Part shown: one piece after another, positions 19,104 through 27,971 of the stretch
How positions within the stretch are numbered: position 1 is the first letter of the stretch
Layout: each line of letters begins with the position of its first letter
Source: Polynucleobacter sp. AP-Ainpum-60-G11
GTDB lineage: Bacteria; Pseudomonadota; Gammaproteobacteria; Burkholderiales; Burkholderiaceae
DNA length: 64,000 nucleotides
Assembly (NCBI RefSeq): GCF_018688375.1
Contig: NZ_CP061318.1
Coordinates: 1,550,001-1,614,000, forward strand
Direction: 5' to 3'
Position numbers and translations under genes: made by a program
The notes under the pieces: model-generated
Told to the model about the DNA's origin: nothing
What the model saw: only the letters and a program-made list of their open reading frames with translations
Database searches by the model: none

Positions 19104-19971
19104 TTTTCAGAAACTCTGCGACGCTGGGATAGCGTAGCGGAGTTTTCAATTCTGCTAGTCGCGTATTCGTTACGCGCCGTGACTCTCGCATAAAAGACCA
19201 CAGCATTGGGGATACGATTTTCTCCAACTGCTCAGCGGGCAATCTTGGTGGTCGCTCTAAACCAAACGCATCAGCTACTTCATCAAAGTAATCACCCATC
19301 TTGGTTTCGCCGCCGTCACAAGCATTAATGACGCGCTGTGGTTTACCGTGATAGACAGCAGCACAAACCAATCTCGCCAAGTCATCACTCTGAATGTGGT
19401 TCGAGTAGGCATCCTCAGTTGCAACTAAAGCAGGTGTTCCCGCCTGAATACGCTCCACTGGCAAGCGGTCAGTGGCATAGATGCCTGGTACGCGCAGAAT
19501 GGTGAGTGCGACTCCATGAGCCGGGGCCCAAAGACGGAGGCAATGTTCTGCATCGACTCTGCGCTTGGCGCGCTCACTTTGGGGATTCACCCGAGTCACC
19601 TCACTCACCCGACCACCCGCATGATCACCATAAACACCAGTCGTGCTCACATAAATCAAGCGCCCAACAGTATCGGAGCCTTGGGATAAAATTCGGAGGA
19701 GGTTGCGAGTTCGGCAATCGCGATGACCTGTATTTTGGGGTGGTGCCAAGTGGATCACGGTTTGCGCTAGTCCACTTAAACGCCACAAGCTATCGGGCTT
19801 ATCCAGATCCCCCAAAATCGGAATCGCGCCCACTGCTCTCAACTCCTTAAAACGGATTTTTTGGGAAGTTAGGGCATATACGCGATGACTTCGAGCAAGC
19901 TGCTTGGCAACACGCAGGCCAATATCGCCGCAGCCGACGATCAGGATTCGAGATTTACCAAAAGGTTGCAT
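19084..19971 (-). CDS. NAD(P)-binding Rossmann-fold protein, epimerase-like
   Basis: This 295-residue protein has the extended short-chain dehydrogenase fold. The nucleotide-binding loop is ILIVGCGDIGLRVAKQL near residue 8, where a GxGxxG pattern replaces the usual GxxGxxG. YVSTTGVYGDHAG near residue 110 contains the active-site Ser/Thr-Tyr region, but the usual YxxxK lysine is not evident (SERAKRRVDAE follows instead). Such proteins resemble sugar-nucleotide epimerases, often called YeeZ-like; the substrate is unknown. It overlaps the end of glnS by 20 bases and diverges from the flavoreductase gene. TACGAT ends seven bases before the ATG. Confidence 0.85.
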   Translation of the reverse strand: MQPFGKSRILIVGCGDIGLRVAKQLARSHRVYALTSQKIRFKELRAVGAIPILGDLDKPDSLWRLSGLAQTVIHLAPPQNTGHRDCRTRNLLRILSQGSDTVGRLIYVSTTGVYGDHAGGRVSEVTRVNPQSERAKRRVDAEHCLRLWAPAHGVALTILRVPGIYATDRLPVERIQAGTPALVATEDAYSNHIQSDDLARLVCAAVYHGKPQRVINACDGGETKMGDYFDEVADAFGLERPPRLPAEQLEKIVSPMLWSFMRESRRVTNTRLAELKTPLRYPSVAEFLKTISKNP

Positions 19972-19978
19972 AGGTCAC

Positions 19979-19984
19979 ATCGTA
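19979..19984 (-). promoter_or_regulatory. Candidate -10 element of the epimerase-like gene (leaderless)
   Basis: On the minus strand TACGAT is followed by GTGACCT, seven bases, and then the ATG at 19971. The hexamer is the same as the candidate in front of polA. No ribosome binding site is present. Confidence 0.4.
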
Positions 19985-20007
19985 ACGATTTATTGAAAGG
20001 AATGAGA

Positions 20008-21048
20008 GTGTCTTACCAAGTCACGCTCAAGACGAGCGGCAAACAATTTACCGTCCAAAAGGATGAGACCCTGCTTGAAGCAGCATTGCAACAGGGCATC
20101 ACCTTGCCCTACGGCTGTAAAAATGGCGCTTGTGGGTCCTGTAAAGGCAAGGTTTTAGAAGGTCAGGTAGAGCATGGTCAACATAGTGCTGCAGCCTTAA
20201 GTCCGACTGATGAAGCTTCTGGAGGCACCTTGTTTTGCTGCGCCCACCCCAAATCAGATCTCATCATCGAGGCTCGCGAAGTTCAAGGCGCTGGCGATAT
20301 TGCGATCCGCAAAGTCCCTTGTCGTGTGAATGCCATTACAAAGCCGAGTGCAGATGTAGCGATTCTGAAGTTGCAATTACCGGCTGCTGAGCGCTTTCAA
20401 TTTCTGGCCGGGCAGTATTTGGAGTTCCTACTGAAGGATGGGCAACGTCGCGCCTATTCGATTGCCAATCCACCAGACCAAGAAGGCCCGCTTGAGCTGC
20501 ATATTCGCCACTTGCCAGGCGGCCTCTTTACTGACTTTGTGTTTGGCGCAAAAGATCCTGCGTTAAAAGAAAAAGATATCCTACGCTTTGAAGGGCCATT
20601 AGGCAGCTTCTTCTTAAGGGAAGATTCCAAGAAACCCATCATCTTTGTAGCCGCAGGCACCGGCTTTGCTCCGATTAAATCCATCGTCGAGCAAATGCAG
20701 CTTAAAAAAATCCAGCGTCCGATTCATCTGTATTGGGGCGGAAGGCGCCCGAGCGACCTTTACCTTGATGCGCTCTGCCGGTCATGGGTAAAAGATATTC
20801 CGAGCTTTAAATACATCCCAGTTATTTCGGACGCCCTTCCCGAAGATCAATGGGCTGGGCGTACGGGCTTTGTGCATCAAGCGGTGATTGCCGACCACCC
20901 CGACCTTGGGCCATACCAGGTCTACGCCTGCGGTGCCCCCGTCATGGTGAATTCAGCCCGGCAGGACTTTTCATCTCACTGTCATTTACCTGAGGAAGAA
21001 TTCTTTGCAGACTCCTTTACCAGTGCCGCTGATCTCGCCGCAAACTAA
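20008..21048 (+). CDS. 2Fe-2S ferredoxin/FAD/NAD(P)H oxidoreductase, AscD-like
   Basis: This protein of about 346 residues fuses a plant-type 2Fe-2S ferredoxin domain (1-90) to a ferredoxin-NADP reductase module. The cluster ligands are in GCKNGACGSCKGKV near residue 35 and LFCCAHP near residue 75. FAD is bound by RRAYSIANPP near residue 150 and NAD(P)H by FVAAGTGFAPIKSI and VYACGAPVMV. It resembles the reductase annotated as CDP-6-deoxy-delta-3,4-glucoseen reductase, and oxygenase reductases. No deoxysugar or oxygenase gene is nearby. I prefer GTG at 20008 because AAGGA lies at normal distance; an ATG two codons earlier is also possible. Confidence 0.9.
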   Translation: MSYQVTLKTSGKQFTVQKDETLLEAALQQGITLPYGCKNGACGSCKGKVLEGQVEHGQHSAAALSPTDEASGGTLFCCAHPKSDLIIEAREVQGAGDIAIRKVPCRVNAITKPSADVAILKLQLPAAERFQFLAGQYLEFLLKDGQRRAYSIANPPDQEGPLELHIRHLPGGLFTDFVFGAKDPALKEKDILRFEGPLGSFFLREDSKKPIIFVAAGTGFAPIKSIVEQMQLKKIQRPIHLYWGGRRPSDLYLDALCRSWVKDIPSFKYIPVISDALPEDQWAGRTGFVHQAVIADHPDLGPYQVYACGAPVMVNSARQDFSSHCHLPEEEFFADSFTSAADLAAN

Positions 21049-21103
21049 GCTCGTAACTAAGCGTGATAATAGAAACTTCATTTGATTTCACTTTGTACAT
21101 GAT

Positions 21104-22297
21104 ATGAATAAGCCAGCCCAATCCGTAGATGCCCACTCAGTGATGTTTATTACCTCACGACCAGAGCTCGTCATGGTTGAGGGCAAAGGCTCATGGCTCA
21201 CTGATAACAATGGCAAGCGTTACCTGGACTTCTTGCAAGGCTGGGCAGTGAACTGCCTTGGTCATAGCAATCCAGGGATGATTGAGGCGCTCAATGCGCA
21301 ATCTAAGAAACTGATTAATCCGAGTCCGGCGTTTTATAACGAGCCAATGATTCGCCTATCTAATCTGTTGACTGATAACAGTTGCTTCAACAAAGTGTTT
21401 TTTGCCAATAGCGGCGCTGAAGCCAATGAAGGCGCCATCAAGCTGGCTCGTAAATGGGGTCAACTCAACAAGTCAGGCGCCTTTGAAATCATCACCTTTG
21501 ATCACAGCTTTCATGGTCGCACCTTAGCGACGATGAGCGCGTCTGGTAAGCCGGGCTGGGATACGATGTTTGCCCCACAAGTTCCCGGTTTTCCAAAAGC
21601 CGATTTGAATGATTTAGATTCTGTCAAAAAACTAGTGACTGATAAAACAGTTGCAGTCATGCTCGAGCCAGTACAAGGCGAAGGTGGTGTGATCCCAACT
21701 ACTAAAGAATTTATGCAAAGCCTGCGTAAATTCACTAAAGAAAATAACATTCTGCTGATCGTAGATGAAGTGCAGGCTGGTTGTGGACGCACCGGCAAAC
21801 TCTTTGCTTATCAGCACTATGGTATCGAGCCAGACATCATGACTCTAGGCAAAGGCATTGGTGGTGGCGTGCCCTTATCTGCACTGATGGCTACTGATGC
21901 TGTTGCTTGTTTTGTGCCCGGCGACCAAGGCGGCACTTATAACGGCAATCCACTCATGACTGCAGTTGGCATCAGTGTGATCGAGCAACTATTAGCGCCA
22001 GGTTTCCTGGAATCTGTTCGCAGCAAAGGCGAGTTACTGAGCAAAGAGCTGCTATCAATCTCCGCAGAATTTAATTTAAACGGTGAACGTGGTGAGGGCT
22101 TGTTACGCGCTCTTATGTTGAGTAGTGATATTGGCAGCAAGCTAGTTGAACTTGCACGTGATCGGGGTCCCGAGGGGTTGTTGATTAACTCTCCTAGACC
22201 TAACCTCTTGCGCTTTATGCCAGCACTCAATGTGTCCGACGATGAAATCCGTCAGATGTGCAATATCTTGAGAGAATTGCTCAAGCAAGTTGCTTAA
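21104..22297 (+). CDS. argD: Acetylornithine aminotransferase family enzyme
   Basis: This 397-residue class III PLP enzyme probably converts N-acetylglutamate semialdehyde to N-acetylornithine in arginine synthesis. The frame shows FANSGAEANEGAIKLAR near residue 103, the substrate-pocket pattern HSFHGRT, the PLP-contacting IVDEVQAGCGRTG, and the Schiff-base Lys in TLGKGIGGGVPL near residue 251. Close relatives act on succinylornithine, 4-aminobutyrate or ornithine, so substrate is not certain. argG and argF occur 17-20 kb away in this window. A terminator follows. Confidence 0.9.
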   Translation: MNKPAQSVDAHSVMFITSRPELVMVEGKGSWLTDNNGKRYLDFLQGWAVNCLGHSNPGMIEALNAQSKKLINPSPAFYNEPMIRLSNLLTDNSCFNKVFFANSGAEANEGAIKLARKWGQLNKSGAFEIITFDHSFHGRTLATMSASGKPGWDTMFAPQVPGFPKADLNDLDSVKKLVTDKTVAVMLEPVQGEGGVIPTTKEFMQSLRKFTKENNILLIVDEVQAGCGRTGKLFAYQHYGIEPDIMTLGKGIGGGVPLSALMATDAVACFVPGDQGGTYNGNPLMTAVGISVIEQLLAPGFLESVRSKGELLSKELLSISAEFNLNGERGEGLLRALMLSSDIGSKLVELARDRGPEGLLINSPRPNLLRFMPALNVSDDEIRQMCNILRELLKQVA

Positions 22298-22317
22298 TAA
22301 ATATTGAAATTCAATTT

Positions 22318-22349
22318 AATAAAGGAGCTGTACGGCTCCTTTATTTTTT
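22318..22349. terminator. Bidirectional terminator between argD and ispH
   Basis: The arms AATAAAGGAGC (22318-22328) and GCTCCTTTATT (22335-22345) make an eleven-pair stem with a six-base loop, followed by a T-rich run. It serves both converging genes. Confidence 0.9.
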
Positions 22350-22353
22350 ATCG

Positions 22354-23319
22354 CTAAGCAACTAAATTCTTTGGTAGCGAGAAGGTGATATCTTCAACCA
22401 CGCCCTCTAAGTTACGAATACTGCGCGGGCCAAACTCTTGAATCTTCTCCACAATCGAGAGGGCTAAGCTTTCAGGAGCCGAAGCCCCTGCAGTAAGACC
22501 CACTCGCTTTTTGCCCACAAACCATTCAGCTTGAAGCTGCTCCGGCGCATCAACCATGTAAGCCGGTACGCCCAGTTTTTCAGCTAATTCGCGCAAGCGA
22601 TTCGAGTTCGAGCTTGCCTTGCTTCCCACCACAATAACTACCTCAACTTGAGGTGCCATAAATTTCACAGCATCTTGTCGATTTTGAGTGGCGTAGCAAA
22701 TATCTTGCTTACGCGGCTGCACAATATTCGGAAATTTTTGAGTCAAGGCGTCGACGATTTCTTTTGTCTCATCTACGGAGAGAGTGGTTTGCGTTACAAA
22801 AGCAATTTTTTCATTCTCAGCAAAAGGCAGATTGGCGACATCGGCCACTTTTTCAATCAGATGAACACCATTTTCAACCTGCCCCATCGTGCCCTCAACT
22901 TCAGGATGCCCAGCGTGACCAATCATCAAAACAGTAAAGCCATCTTTGCACATCTTAACGACCTCAAGATGCACCTTCGTAACCAATGGGCAGGTTGCGT
23001 CATATACCTGCAATCCGCGCGCCTCAGCATCTTGGCGAACCTCTTGAGAAACACCATGGGCACTAAAGACCACAATGCCACCTTTGGGAACCTCATGCAA
23101 TTCATCTACAAACACGGCGCCTTTTTCACGGAGGCCATTAACAACATAGGCGTTGTGAACAATTTCATGACGCACATAAATTGGTGCGCCAAAGCGTGTC
23201 AAAGCCTCATTCACAATATTGATTGCACGGTCTACGCCTGCGCAAAATCCGCGAGGCTGTGCCATCAGAATTTCTGCAGCGTCTGGGGCAGCAGCTTGCG
23301 AAGTAATTTGATTACTCAT
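22354..23319 (-). CDS. ispH: 4-hydroxy-3-methylbut-2-enyl diphosphate reductase
   Basis: IspH is the last enzyme of the MEP isoprenoid pathway, an iron-sulfur protein making IPP and DMAPP. The 321 residues include the three cluster Cys in [11 protein letters not shown] near residue 25, [11 protein letters not shown] near 109, and [13 protein letters not shown] near 209, together with SAHGVS and [11 protein letters not shown]. The start is the ATG at 23317-23319. It lies three bases after the fkpB stop, so both are read on one mRNA, a pairing common in proteobacteria. Confidence 0.97.
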   Translation of the reverse strand: MSNQITSQAAAPDAAEILMAQPRGFCAGVDRAINIVNEALTRFGAPIYVRHEIVHNAYVVNGLREKGAVFVDELHEVPKGGIVVFSAHGVSQEVRQDAEARGLQVYDATCPLVTKVHLEVVKMCKDGFTVLMIGHAGHPEVEGTMGQVENGVHLIEKVADVANLPFAENEKIAFVTQTTLSVDETKEIVDALTQKFPNIVQPRKQDICYATQNRQDAVKFMAPQVEVVIVVGSKASSNSNRLRELAEKLGVPAYMVDAPEQLQAEWFVGKKRVGLTAGASAPESLALSIVEKIQEFGPRSIRNLEGVVEDITFSLPKNLVA

Positions 23320-23322
23320 CAA

Positions 23323-23769
23323 TTAAAGAATGGCAACGATTTCAGCTTCGAAGGTAACGGGCCTTCCAGCAAGTGGGTGATTGAAATCAAACCAAGCACC
23401 CTCTTCATTAATCGATTGCAATACACCGGCGTATTGCGCTCCACCTGGCGCATTAAATTCAATCACATCGCCAGGATTAAATTCCACATCGTCATCGCGG
23501 CCCTCTTTGAGTGCACCCAAAGAAACCCACTGAATTAATTCTTCTTTACGCTCACCAAAGCTTTCTTCCGGCGGCAGTAAGGCGCTTTTCTTTTCACCCA
23601 CAGCCAATCCAATTAATACCTTTTCAAAACAAGGCGCAAATTGTCCAGAACCCATCAGCACCGTCGCAGGACGATCGATAAAAGTATTGATGTAGTCATC
23701 CCCACTAGGCAAAGTCAGCCGATAGTTGAGGGTGAGGAAGGAGTTGGGCAAAACCGTAAGCTTAGTCAT
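23323..23769 (-). CDS. fkpB: FKBP-type peptidyl-prolyl isomerase, SlpA/FkpB-like
   Basis: This 148-residue protein is a cis-trans prolyl isomerase of the SlyD/FkpB group, cytoplasmic since no signal peptide is present. The core begins LNYRLTLPSGD, with ATVLMGSGQFAPCFEKVLIGLAVGEK, then the inserted-in-flap domain (ESFGERKEELIQWV) and GGAQYAGVLQSI, ending FNHPLAGRPVTFEAEIVAI. The ATG at 23767-23769 is preferred; an upstream extension of 12 residues would overlap radC. TACAAT ends six bases before this ATG, so the fkpB-ispH mRNA may be leaderless. Confidence 0.94.
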   Translation of the reverse strand: MTKLTVLPNSFLTLNYRLTLPSGDDYINTFIDRPATVLMGSGQFAPCFEKVLIGLAVGEKKSALLPPEESFGERKEELIQWVSLGALKEGRDDDVEFNPGDVIEFNAPGGAQYAGVLQSINEEGAWFDFNHPLAGRPVTFEAEIVAIL

Positions 23770-23775
23770 AAGGTA

Positions 23776-23781
23776 ATTGTA
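23776..23781 (-). promoter_or_regulatory. Candidate -10 element of fkpB-ispH (leaderless)
   Basis: On the minus strand TACAAT (5 of 6) is followed by TACCTT, six bases, and the fkpB ATG. The same hexamer and spacing occur before glnS. The divergent radC start codon is only 30 bases from that of fkpB. Confidence 0.55.
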
Positions 23782-23799
23782 TCTAGGCCAGACCCCAGC

Positions 23800-24495
23800 G
23801 TGCATTCACCCATTACAGATTGGCCAAAAATGGAACAGCCCCGCGAGAAACTGCGTACCCTGGGAGCCGCAGCTCTCAGTGATGCTGAGTTACTGGCGAT
23901 CTTCCTACGGGTTGGCGTCAAAGGCAAAACCGCGGTTGCTTTAGCGGAGGACCTACTCCACCACTTTGGCAATTTGCCACGCTTGCTCTCCTGCACCCCA
24001 GCAGAATTAACCCAGATTCATGGCATGGGTATTTCCAAATGGCCACAAATTCAGGCGGCTTATGAGCTTGTAAAGCGAAGTCTTGAGGAAACCCTCTCTC
24101 AAGAGTCTGTTTTTTCATCTCCTGCCTACGTAAGAGAGTTCCTGCAGGCTCGATTTGGGCGCCTGCCGCACGAAGTCTTTCTATGCCTGTACCTCGACTC
24201 CCGACTGCATCTGATTGAGTGCCAGGAGCTCTTTAGAGGCTCCCTGACCCACACAGCTGTGTACCCACGAGAAATCCTCAAGGAGGCCCTTTCTAGGAAT
24301 GCCAGCGCCCTGATCGTGGCGCATAACCACCCCAGCGGCAATCCACTCCCTAGCATTGCCGATCAAGAACTCACCAAGATGCTCGCCAAAGCCTTGCAGT
24401 TAGTGGATATTCCACTGCTTGACCACTGTATTGTTAGTGAGAGCGGATTTTTCTCATTTTCAGATGCGGGTCTTATGAAAAATACTCTAAATTAG
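23800..24495 (+). CDS. radC: RadC family JAB-domain protein
   Basis: This 231-residue protein has an N-terminal helix-hairpin-helix part (LTQIHGMGISKWPQIQAAYEL) and a C-terminal JAB1/MPN-like metal-binding domain. The motif HNHPSGNPLPSIADQELT near residue 172 keeps both His, the Ser and the Asp of the zinc site. Although named for radiation sensitivity, a direct repair role is not established. The start is placed at GTG 23800, which leads directly into ITDWPKMEQPREKL, the usual N-terminus; a longer frame reaches back through fkpB and is not family-like. Confidence 0.92.
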   Translation: MHSPITDWPKMEQPREKLRTLGAAALSDAELLAIFLRVGVKGKTAVALAEDLLHHFGNLPRLLSCTPAELTQIHGMGISKWPQIQAAYELVKRSLEETLSQESVFSSPAYVREFLQARFGRLPHEVFLCLYLDSRLHLIECQELFRGSLTHTAVYPREILKEALSRNASALIVAHNHPSGNPLPSIADQELTKMLAKALQLVDIPLLDHCIVSESGFFSFSDAGLMKNTLN

Positions 24496-24599
24496 AAGTA
24501 AACACTAACTTATTAGGCATTTTTGCCCAATATCAGCAAGCAGGCAGTCCAATCGATAAAACTAAAGCCAATTAGGGGTAGATCAAAGTGCCCGGAGAC

Positions 24600-24608
24600 T
24601 GATACAAT
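24600..24608 (+). promoter_or_regulatory. Extended -10 promoter of rpmB-rpmG
   Basis: TGATACAAT is an extended -10 (TGn plus TACAAT). It sits 31 bases upstream of the rpmB ATG, giving a short leader that contains GGAG before the start. No clear -35 is seen, as often with extended -10 promoters. Confidence 0.6.
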
Positions 24609-24639
24609 CTTCTTTTTTCGCAATTAATGGAGTTATGTC

Positions 24640-24873
24640 ATGGCAAAAGTTTGCCAAGTCACTGGGAAGAAGCCGATGGTTGGCAACAATGTATCCCATG
24701 CAAACAATAAAACGAAGCGTCGCTTTTTGCCGAATTTGCAAAACCGTCGTTTCTGGGTTGAATCTGAAAACCGCTGGATTAGCTTGCGCTTAACCAATGC
24801 TGGTTTGCGCGTTATCGACAAAAACGGCATCGATGCTGTTTTGTCTGATCTCCGTGCACGTGGCGAAATTTAA
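24640..24873 (+). CDS. rpmB: 50S ribosomal protein L28
   Basis: This 77-residue protein starts [29 protein letters not shown] (typical L28), with [13 protein letters not shown] and [17 protein letters not shown] further on. It binds 23S rRNA in the large subunit. Only one Cys is present, so it is the zinc-free form. GGAG lies about eight bases upstream. It is followed after 11 bases by rpmG, the classic pair. Confidence 0.98.
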   Translation: MAKVCQVTGKKPMVGNNVSHANNKTKRRFLPNLQNRRFWVESENRWISLRLTNAGLRVIDKNGIDAVLSDLRARGEI

Positions 24874-24884
24874 GGAGCGCACAA

Positions 24885-25052
24885 ATGGCTAAAGGCGGCA
24901 GAGAAAAAATTAAATTAGAGTCATCAGCTGGTACTGGTCACTTCTATACAACTTCAAAAAACAAGCGTACAAAGCCTGAGAAAATGGAGATCATGAAGTT
25001 TGATCCAACCATTCGCAAGCACGTTGCTTACAAAGAAACAAAGCTCAAGTAA
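24885..25052 (+). CDS. rpmG: 50S ribosomal protein L33
   Basis: This 55-residue protein begins [13 protein letters not shown] and continues with [14 protein letters not shown] and [19 protein letters not shown], a clear L33. It lacks the CxxC zinc ligands, so it is the zinc-independent form. AAGGAG lies nine bases upstream (24872-24877), overlapping the end of rpmB. It ends in a terminator. Confidence 0.98.
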   Translation: MAKGGREKIKLESSAGTGHFYTTSKNKRTKPEKMEIMKFDPTIRKHVAYKETKLK

Positions 25053-25083
25053 TTTATCGATTCGATATTTATTTGCAGCAAAT

Positions 25084-25112
25084 AAAAAACCCGCTGATGT
25101 AGCGGGTTTTTT
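25084..25112. terminator. Bidirectional terminator between rpmG and the desaturase gene
   Basis: The arms ACCCGCT (25089-25095) and AGCGGGT (25101-25107) enclose a five-base loop, with A-run before and T-run after, so it works on both strands. Confidence 0.9.
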
Positions 25113-25152
25113 ATTATCTTGATTTTTACCAAGATCAAAATCAACTCATTTC

Positions 25153-26352
25153 TTAAGCGTAACGACGCAATCTCAAAGAGAAGTCACGTAGACTTGATAA
25201 ACCACTCTCTTCGGCACGCTGACACCAAGAATGCAACTGAGAAACCAGTTGATCACCTGTAGCATTGGATCGATTCCAAATCGCTTGTAAATCACGGCGC
25301 ATCTCAATCATCTTACGAAGCTGCGCATTCGTTGCCATCAACTCCTCTAGCTTGATTTTTTCTTCTGCACTTAAACGACTCTCATCTTTACCCAGCCAGG
25401 TACGCGCATCTTGCAAATGAGCAGCCAACACATGCATATGCTGAACCTCATTACTGAAAAAGGCGCTCAGGGTCTTACTGTAGCGAGCCATGATTTCATA
25501 ACGGTTGGCAATGATGGCTTCGAGTGTGCCCTGATCGGCAGGACGTAAGTCACTCAGTATCGGCTTGGGAGAGGTCTTCTTCACTTTAGCTAAGCCAACC
25601 GCACTCATCATCTGAATGTACATCCACCCAATGTCAAATTCGTACCACTTACTCGAGAGCTTGGCGCTCGTAGCAAAGGTGTGATGGTTGTTATGCAACT
25701 CTTCGCCACCAATCAAAATCCCCCAAGGGAAAATATTTCTAGAGGCATCTTCGCAGTCGTAGTTGCGATAGCCCCAGTAGTGGCCAATGCCATTAATAAT
25801 TCCAGCGGCAGTAATTGGAATCCACAGCATTTGTACTGCCCACACTGTTAGACCAATTGCGCCAAATAAGAACACATCGACAATCAACATCAAAGCAACG
25901 CCTTGCCAAGAAAACTTGGAATAGATGTTGTGCTCTAGCCAATCATCTGGGGTGCCATGACCAAACTTATCCAAAGTCTCTTGATTACGTGATTCTTCTT
26001 TATACAACTCAGCGCCACGAGAGAGGACGGTATTAATACCAAGAACTTGCGGGCTATGTGGATCATCCACGGTCTCGCACTTCGCATGATGTTTACGATG
26101 AATCGCTGCCCACTCTTTGGTGACCATGCCAGTGGTTAGCCAGAGCCAAAAACGGAAGAAATGAGACATGATTGGATGAAGATCCAAAGCACGATGTGCT
26201 TGGCAACGGTGCAAGAAGATGGTGACGGCTGCAATCGTAATATGCGTCGCCACTAAGGTGAAGACAGCGATTTGCCACCAAGCCCAATTGAGGTAACCGG
26301 AAGAAAGCCAGTTAAGAAATAAGTCAAAACCTGAGGCTGAAACTGTGTTCAA
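25153..26352 (-). CDS. Acyl-CoA/fatty acid desaturase
   Basis: This 399-residue integral membrane desaturase puts a double bond into acyl chains using a di-iron centre. The three His boxes are HRCQAHR near residue 48, HRKHH near residue 85 and HNNHH near residue 220, with hydrophobic pairs between them. The last 140 residues form a hydrophilic, probably helical tail that is longer than in minimal desaturases. The start is TTG at 26350-26352 with AGGG upstream; no earlier ATG is in frame and the next Met would remove the first helix. It is convergent with rpmG. Confidence 0.9.
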   Translation of the reverse strand: MNTVSASGFDLFLNWLSSGYLNWAWWQIAVFTLVATHITIAAVTIFLHRCQAHRALDLHPIMSHFFRFWLWLTTGMVTKEWAAIHRKHHAKCETVDDPHSPQVLGINTVLSRGAELYKEESRNQETLDKFGHGTPDDWLEHNIYSKFSWQGVALMLIVDVFLFGAIGLTVWAVQMLWIPITAAGIINGIGHYWGYRNYDCEDASRNIFPWGILIGGEELHNNHHTFATSAKLSSKWYEFDIGWMYIQMMSAVGLAKVKKTSPKPILSDLRPADQGTLEAIIANRYEIMARYSKTLSAFFSNEVQHMHVLAAHLQDARTWLGKDESRLSAEEKIKLEELMATNAQLRKMIEMRRDLQAIWNRSNATGDQLVSQLHSWCQRAEESGLSSLRDFSLRLRRYA

Positions 26353-26381
26353 AAGGGGTATCCCTGAAAAGATCTAAAACC

Positions 26382-27971
26382 CTATTTTAGTTCTTTAACC
26401 GCTTTCTTGCTTTTGACTTTTACCGACTTTTCGTCATCTTTATCGACAGTTACTGCAGAAACAGCCGCTTTTTTCTGAAAAACAGCCCCAAAGAAGCCAT
26501 CTGTACCATGAATATGGGGCCACAACTGCCACCAAGGGTTATCAGGGCTGCAGCCTAAGGGAATTTTATCCTTTGGAAACAATGATTTAAGAACTTCAGC
26601 AGCAGGAATAGCCTCAAAATTAGGGTGCTTTGCCAAGAAATCTTCTGCAATTTGCTGGTTTTCTTGTGGCAATAGGCTGCAGGTGGCATAAACCAAGCGA
26701 CCACCTGGTTTGAGCAAGCGGCTGGCGGAGGCCAAGATATTCATCTGCTTTTGATTGAGCTCCAATACACCCTCTGGGGTCTGACGCCACTTGAGATCGG
26801 GGTTGCGTCGCAAAGTGCCCATGCCGCTACAAGGAGCATCCACTAACACACGGTCAATCTTGCCGGCTAAGCGTTTGATCTTGGAGTCGTTCTCACTATC
26901 AATCCACACAGGATGAACGTTAGAAAGGCCGCTACGGGCTTGTCGTGGCTTCAAATTGGCCAGGCGACGCTCAGATGTATCTAGGGCGTATAAACGGCCT
27001 GTGGAGCGCATGATTGCCCCAATCGCCAAAGTCTTGCCGCCAGCACCTGCACAAAAGTCCACCACCATCTCACCGCGTTTAGGGGCAAGCAAATAAGCCA
27101 ACAGCTGACTGCCTTCATCCTGAACCTCAAACATCCCTGCTTTAAAGCCAACCGTATTTTGCAAAGCAGGCTTACCCATGATGCGCACACCATCAGGAGC
27201 ATACGGAGTTGGAATTGCTTGATAGCGACCACCAAGGGCATTCATCTCTGCAAGCAATTGCTCGCGAGTTGTCTTCATGGTGTTCGCACGCAAATCCAAA
27301 AGTGCTGGATGCATGAGTGATTTAGCTAACTCTTCACGAGATTCTTCACCAGGATATTTTCCAAAAGCATCCCACAACCATTCCGGTAAATTATTGCGAA
27401 CCAAGGGATTGAGCGCGGATGGATCGACTGTTGCAAAACGTTGCAACCACTCGTACTCGCCTGTCTTTAATACGTGGGCTAAATCAGCAATCGCACTCTC
27501 AGCACGGTTAGCAGAGCCTAAACCACCTTCAGACAAAGCAGACAGCAAACCCAATAGGGCTAAGCGTCTAGCCTGTGAACCCTCGCCACTAGAAGCGAAC
27601 TGTGAGAACTCATTTTTACGACGCAAGATAGCAAAAGCACTCTCAGCAATTAAGGCGCGATCACGATTACCTAGTTGCGGTTCAGAGCGGAAATACCGGC
27701 TCACAACACGATCTGCCGGTTGCTCAAAATTCAACAACTCTGGAAGCAAGCGCTCCAAATGAATTGCATGCTGAGGCAACGCCTTGGCATTAGAAAAGTT
27801 TTTTTGACCTTCTGGCGCAATGATGTTTCCGCTCGCATTACGGCGCTCTGGGCGACGCAATGGATCTTTGGATTTAGCGGCGTAACTTTTTTGTGGGCCT
27901 AGGCGTGATCCAGACCTAGATCCAGACTTTGAACCAGCACTGGCTCCTCGGGATGAACGTTCTTTACTCAT
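26382..27971 (-). CDS. RsmB/NOP-family rRNA m5C methyltransferase
   Basis: This 529-residue SAM-dependent enzyme probably makes 5-methylcytosine in rRNA. The first 50 residues are a basic, Ser/Arg/Gly-rich tail (SKSGSRSGSRLG). An all-helical N-terminal domain follows. The catalytic part has VVDFCAGAGGKTLAIG (SAM site), VDAPCSGMGTLRRNPD with the release Cys, and VYATCSLLPQENQ with the catalytic Cys. A Lys-rich tail closes the protein. RsmB is the likely type, but the exact target base is not proven. Its ATG overlaps the purN stop by four bases (ATGA). Confidence 0.9.
   Translation of the reverse strand: MSKERSSRGASAGSKSGSRSGSRLGPQKSYAAKSKDPLRRPERRNASGNIIAPEGQKNFSNAKALPQHAIHLERLLPELLNFEQPADRVVSRYFRSEPQLGNRDRALIAESAFAILRRKNEFSQFASSGEGSQARRLALLGLLSALSEGGLGSANRAESAIADLAHVLKTGEYEWLQRFATVDPSALNPLVRNNLPEWLWDAFGKYPGEESREELAKSLMHPALLDLRANTMKTTREQLLAEMNALGGRYQAIPTPYAPDGVRIMGKPALQNTVGFKAGMFEVQDEGSQLLAYLLAPKRGEMVVDFCAGAGGKTLAIGAIMRSTGRLYALDTSERRLANLKPRQARSGLSNVHPVWIDSENDSKIKRLAGKIDRVLVDAPCSGMGTLRRNPDLKWRQTPEGVLELNQKQMNILASASRLLKPGGRLVYATCSLLPQENQQIAEDFLAKHPNFEAIPAAEVLKSLFPKDKIPLGCSPDNPWWQLWPHIHGTDGFFGAVFQKKAAVSAVTVDKDDEKSVKVKSKKAVKELK

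Noticed and set aside
22648..23538. A 296-codon open frame on the plus strand opposite ispH and fkpB
   Set aside because: It lies wholly antisense to two well-conserved genes, has no ribosome site and its translation is Cys/His/Phe-rich with no family pattern. It is a by-product of codon use on the other strand.
24496..24639. Possible tRNA or small RNA in the radC-rpmB gap
   Set aside because: I could not fold a cloverleaf or find a T-loop sequence or terminator. The gap is explained by the rpmB promoter.
27277..27762. A 161-codon frame opposite the rRNA methyltransferase
   Set aside because: Low-complexity Ser/Lys/Arg translation antisense to a complete conserved gene, with no start signals.
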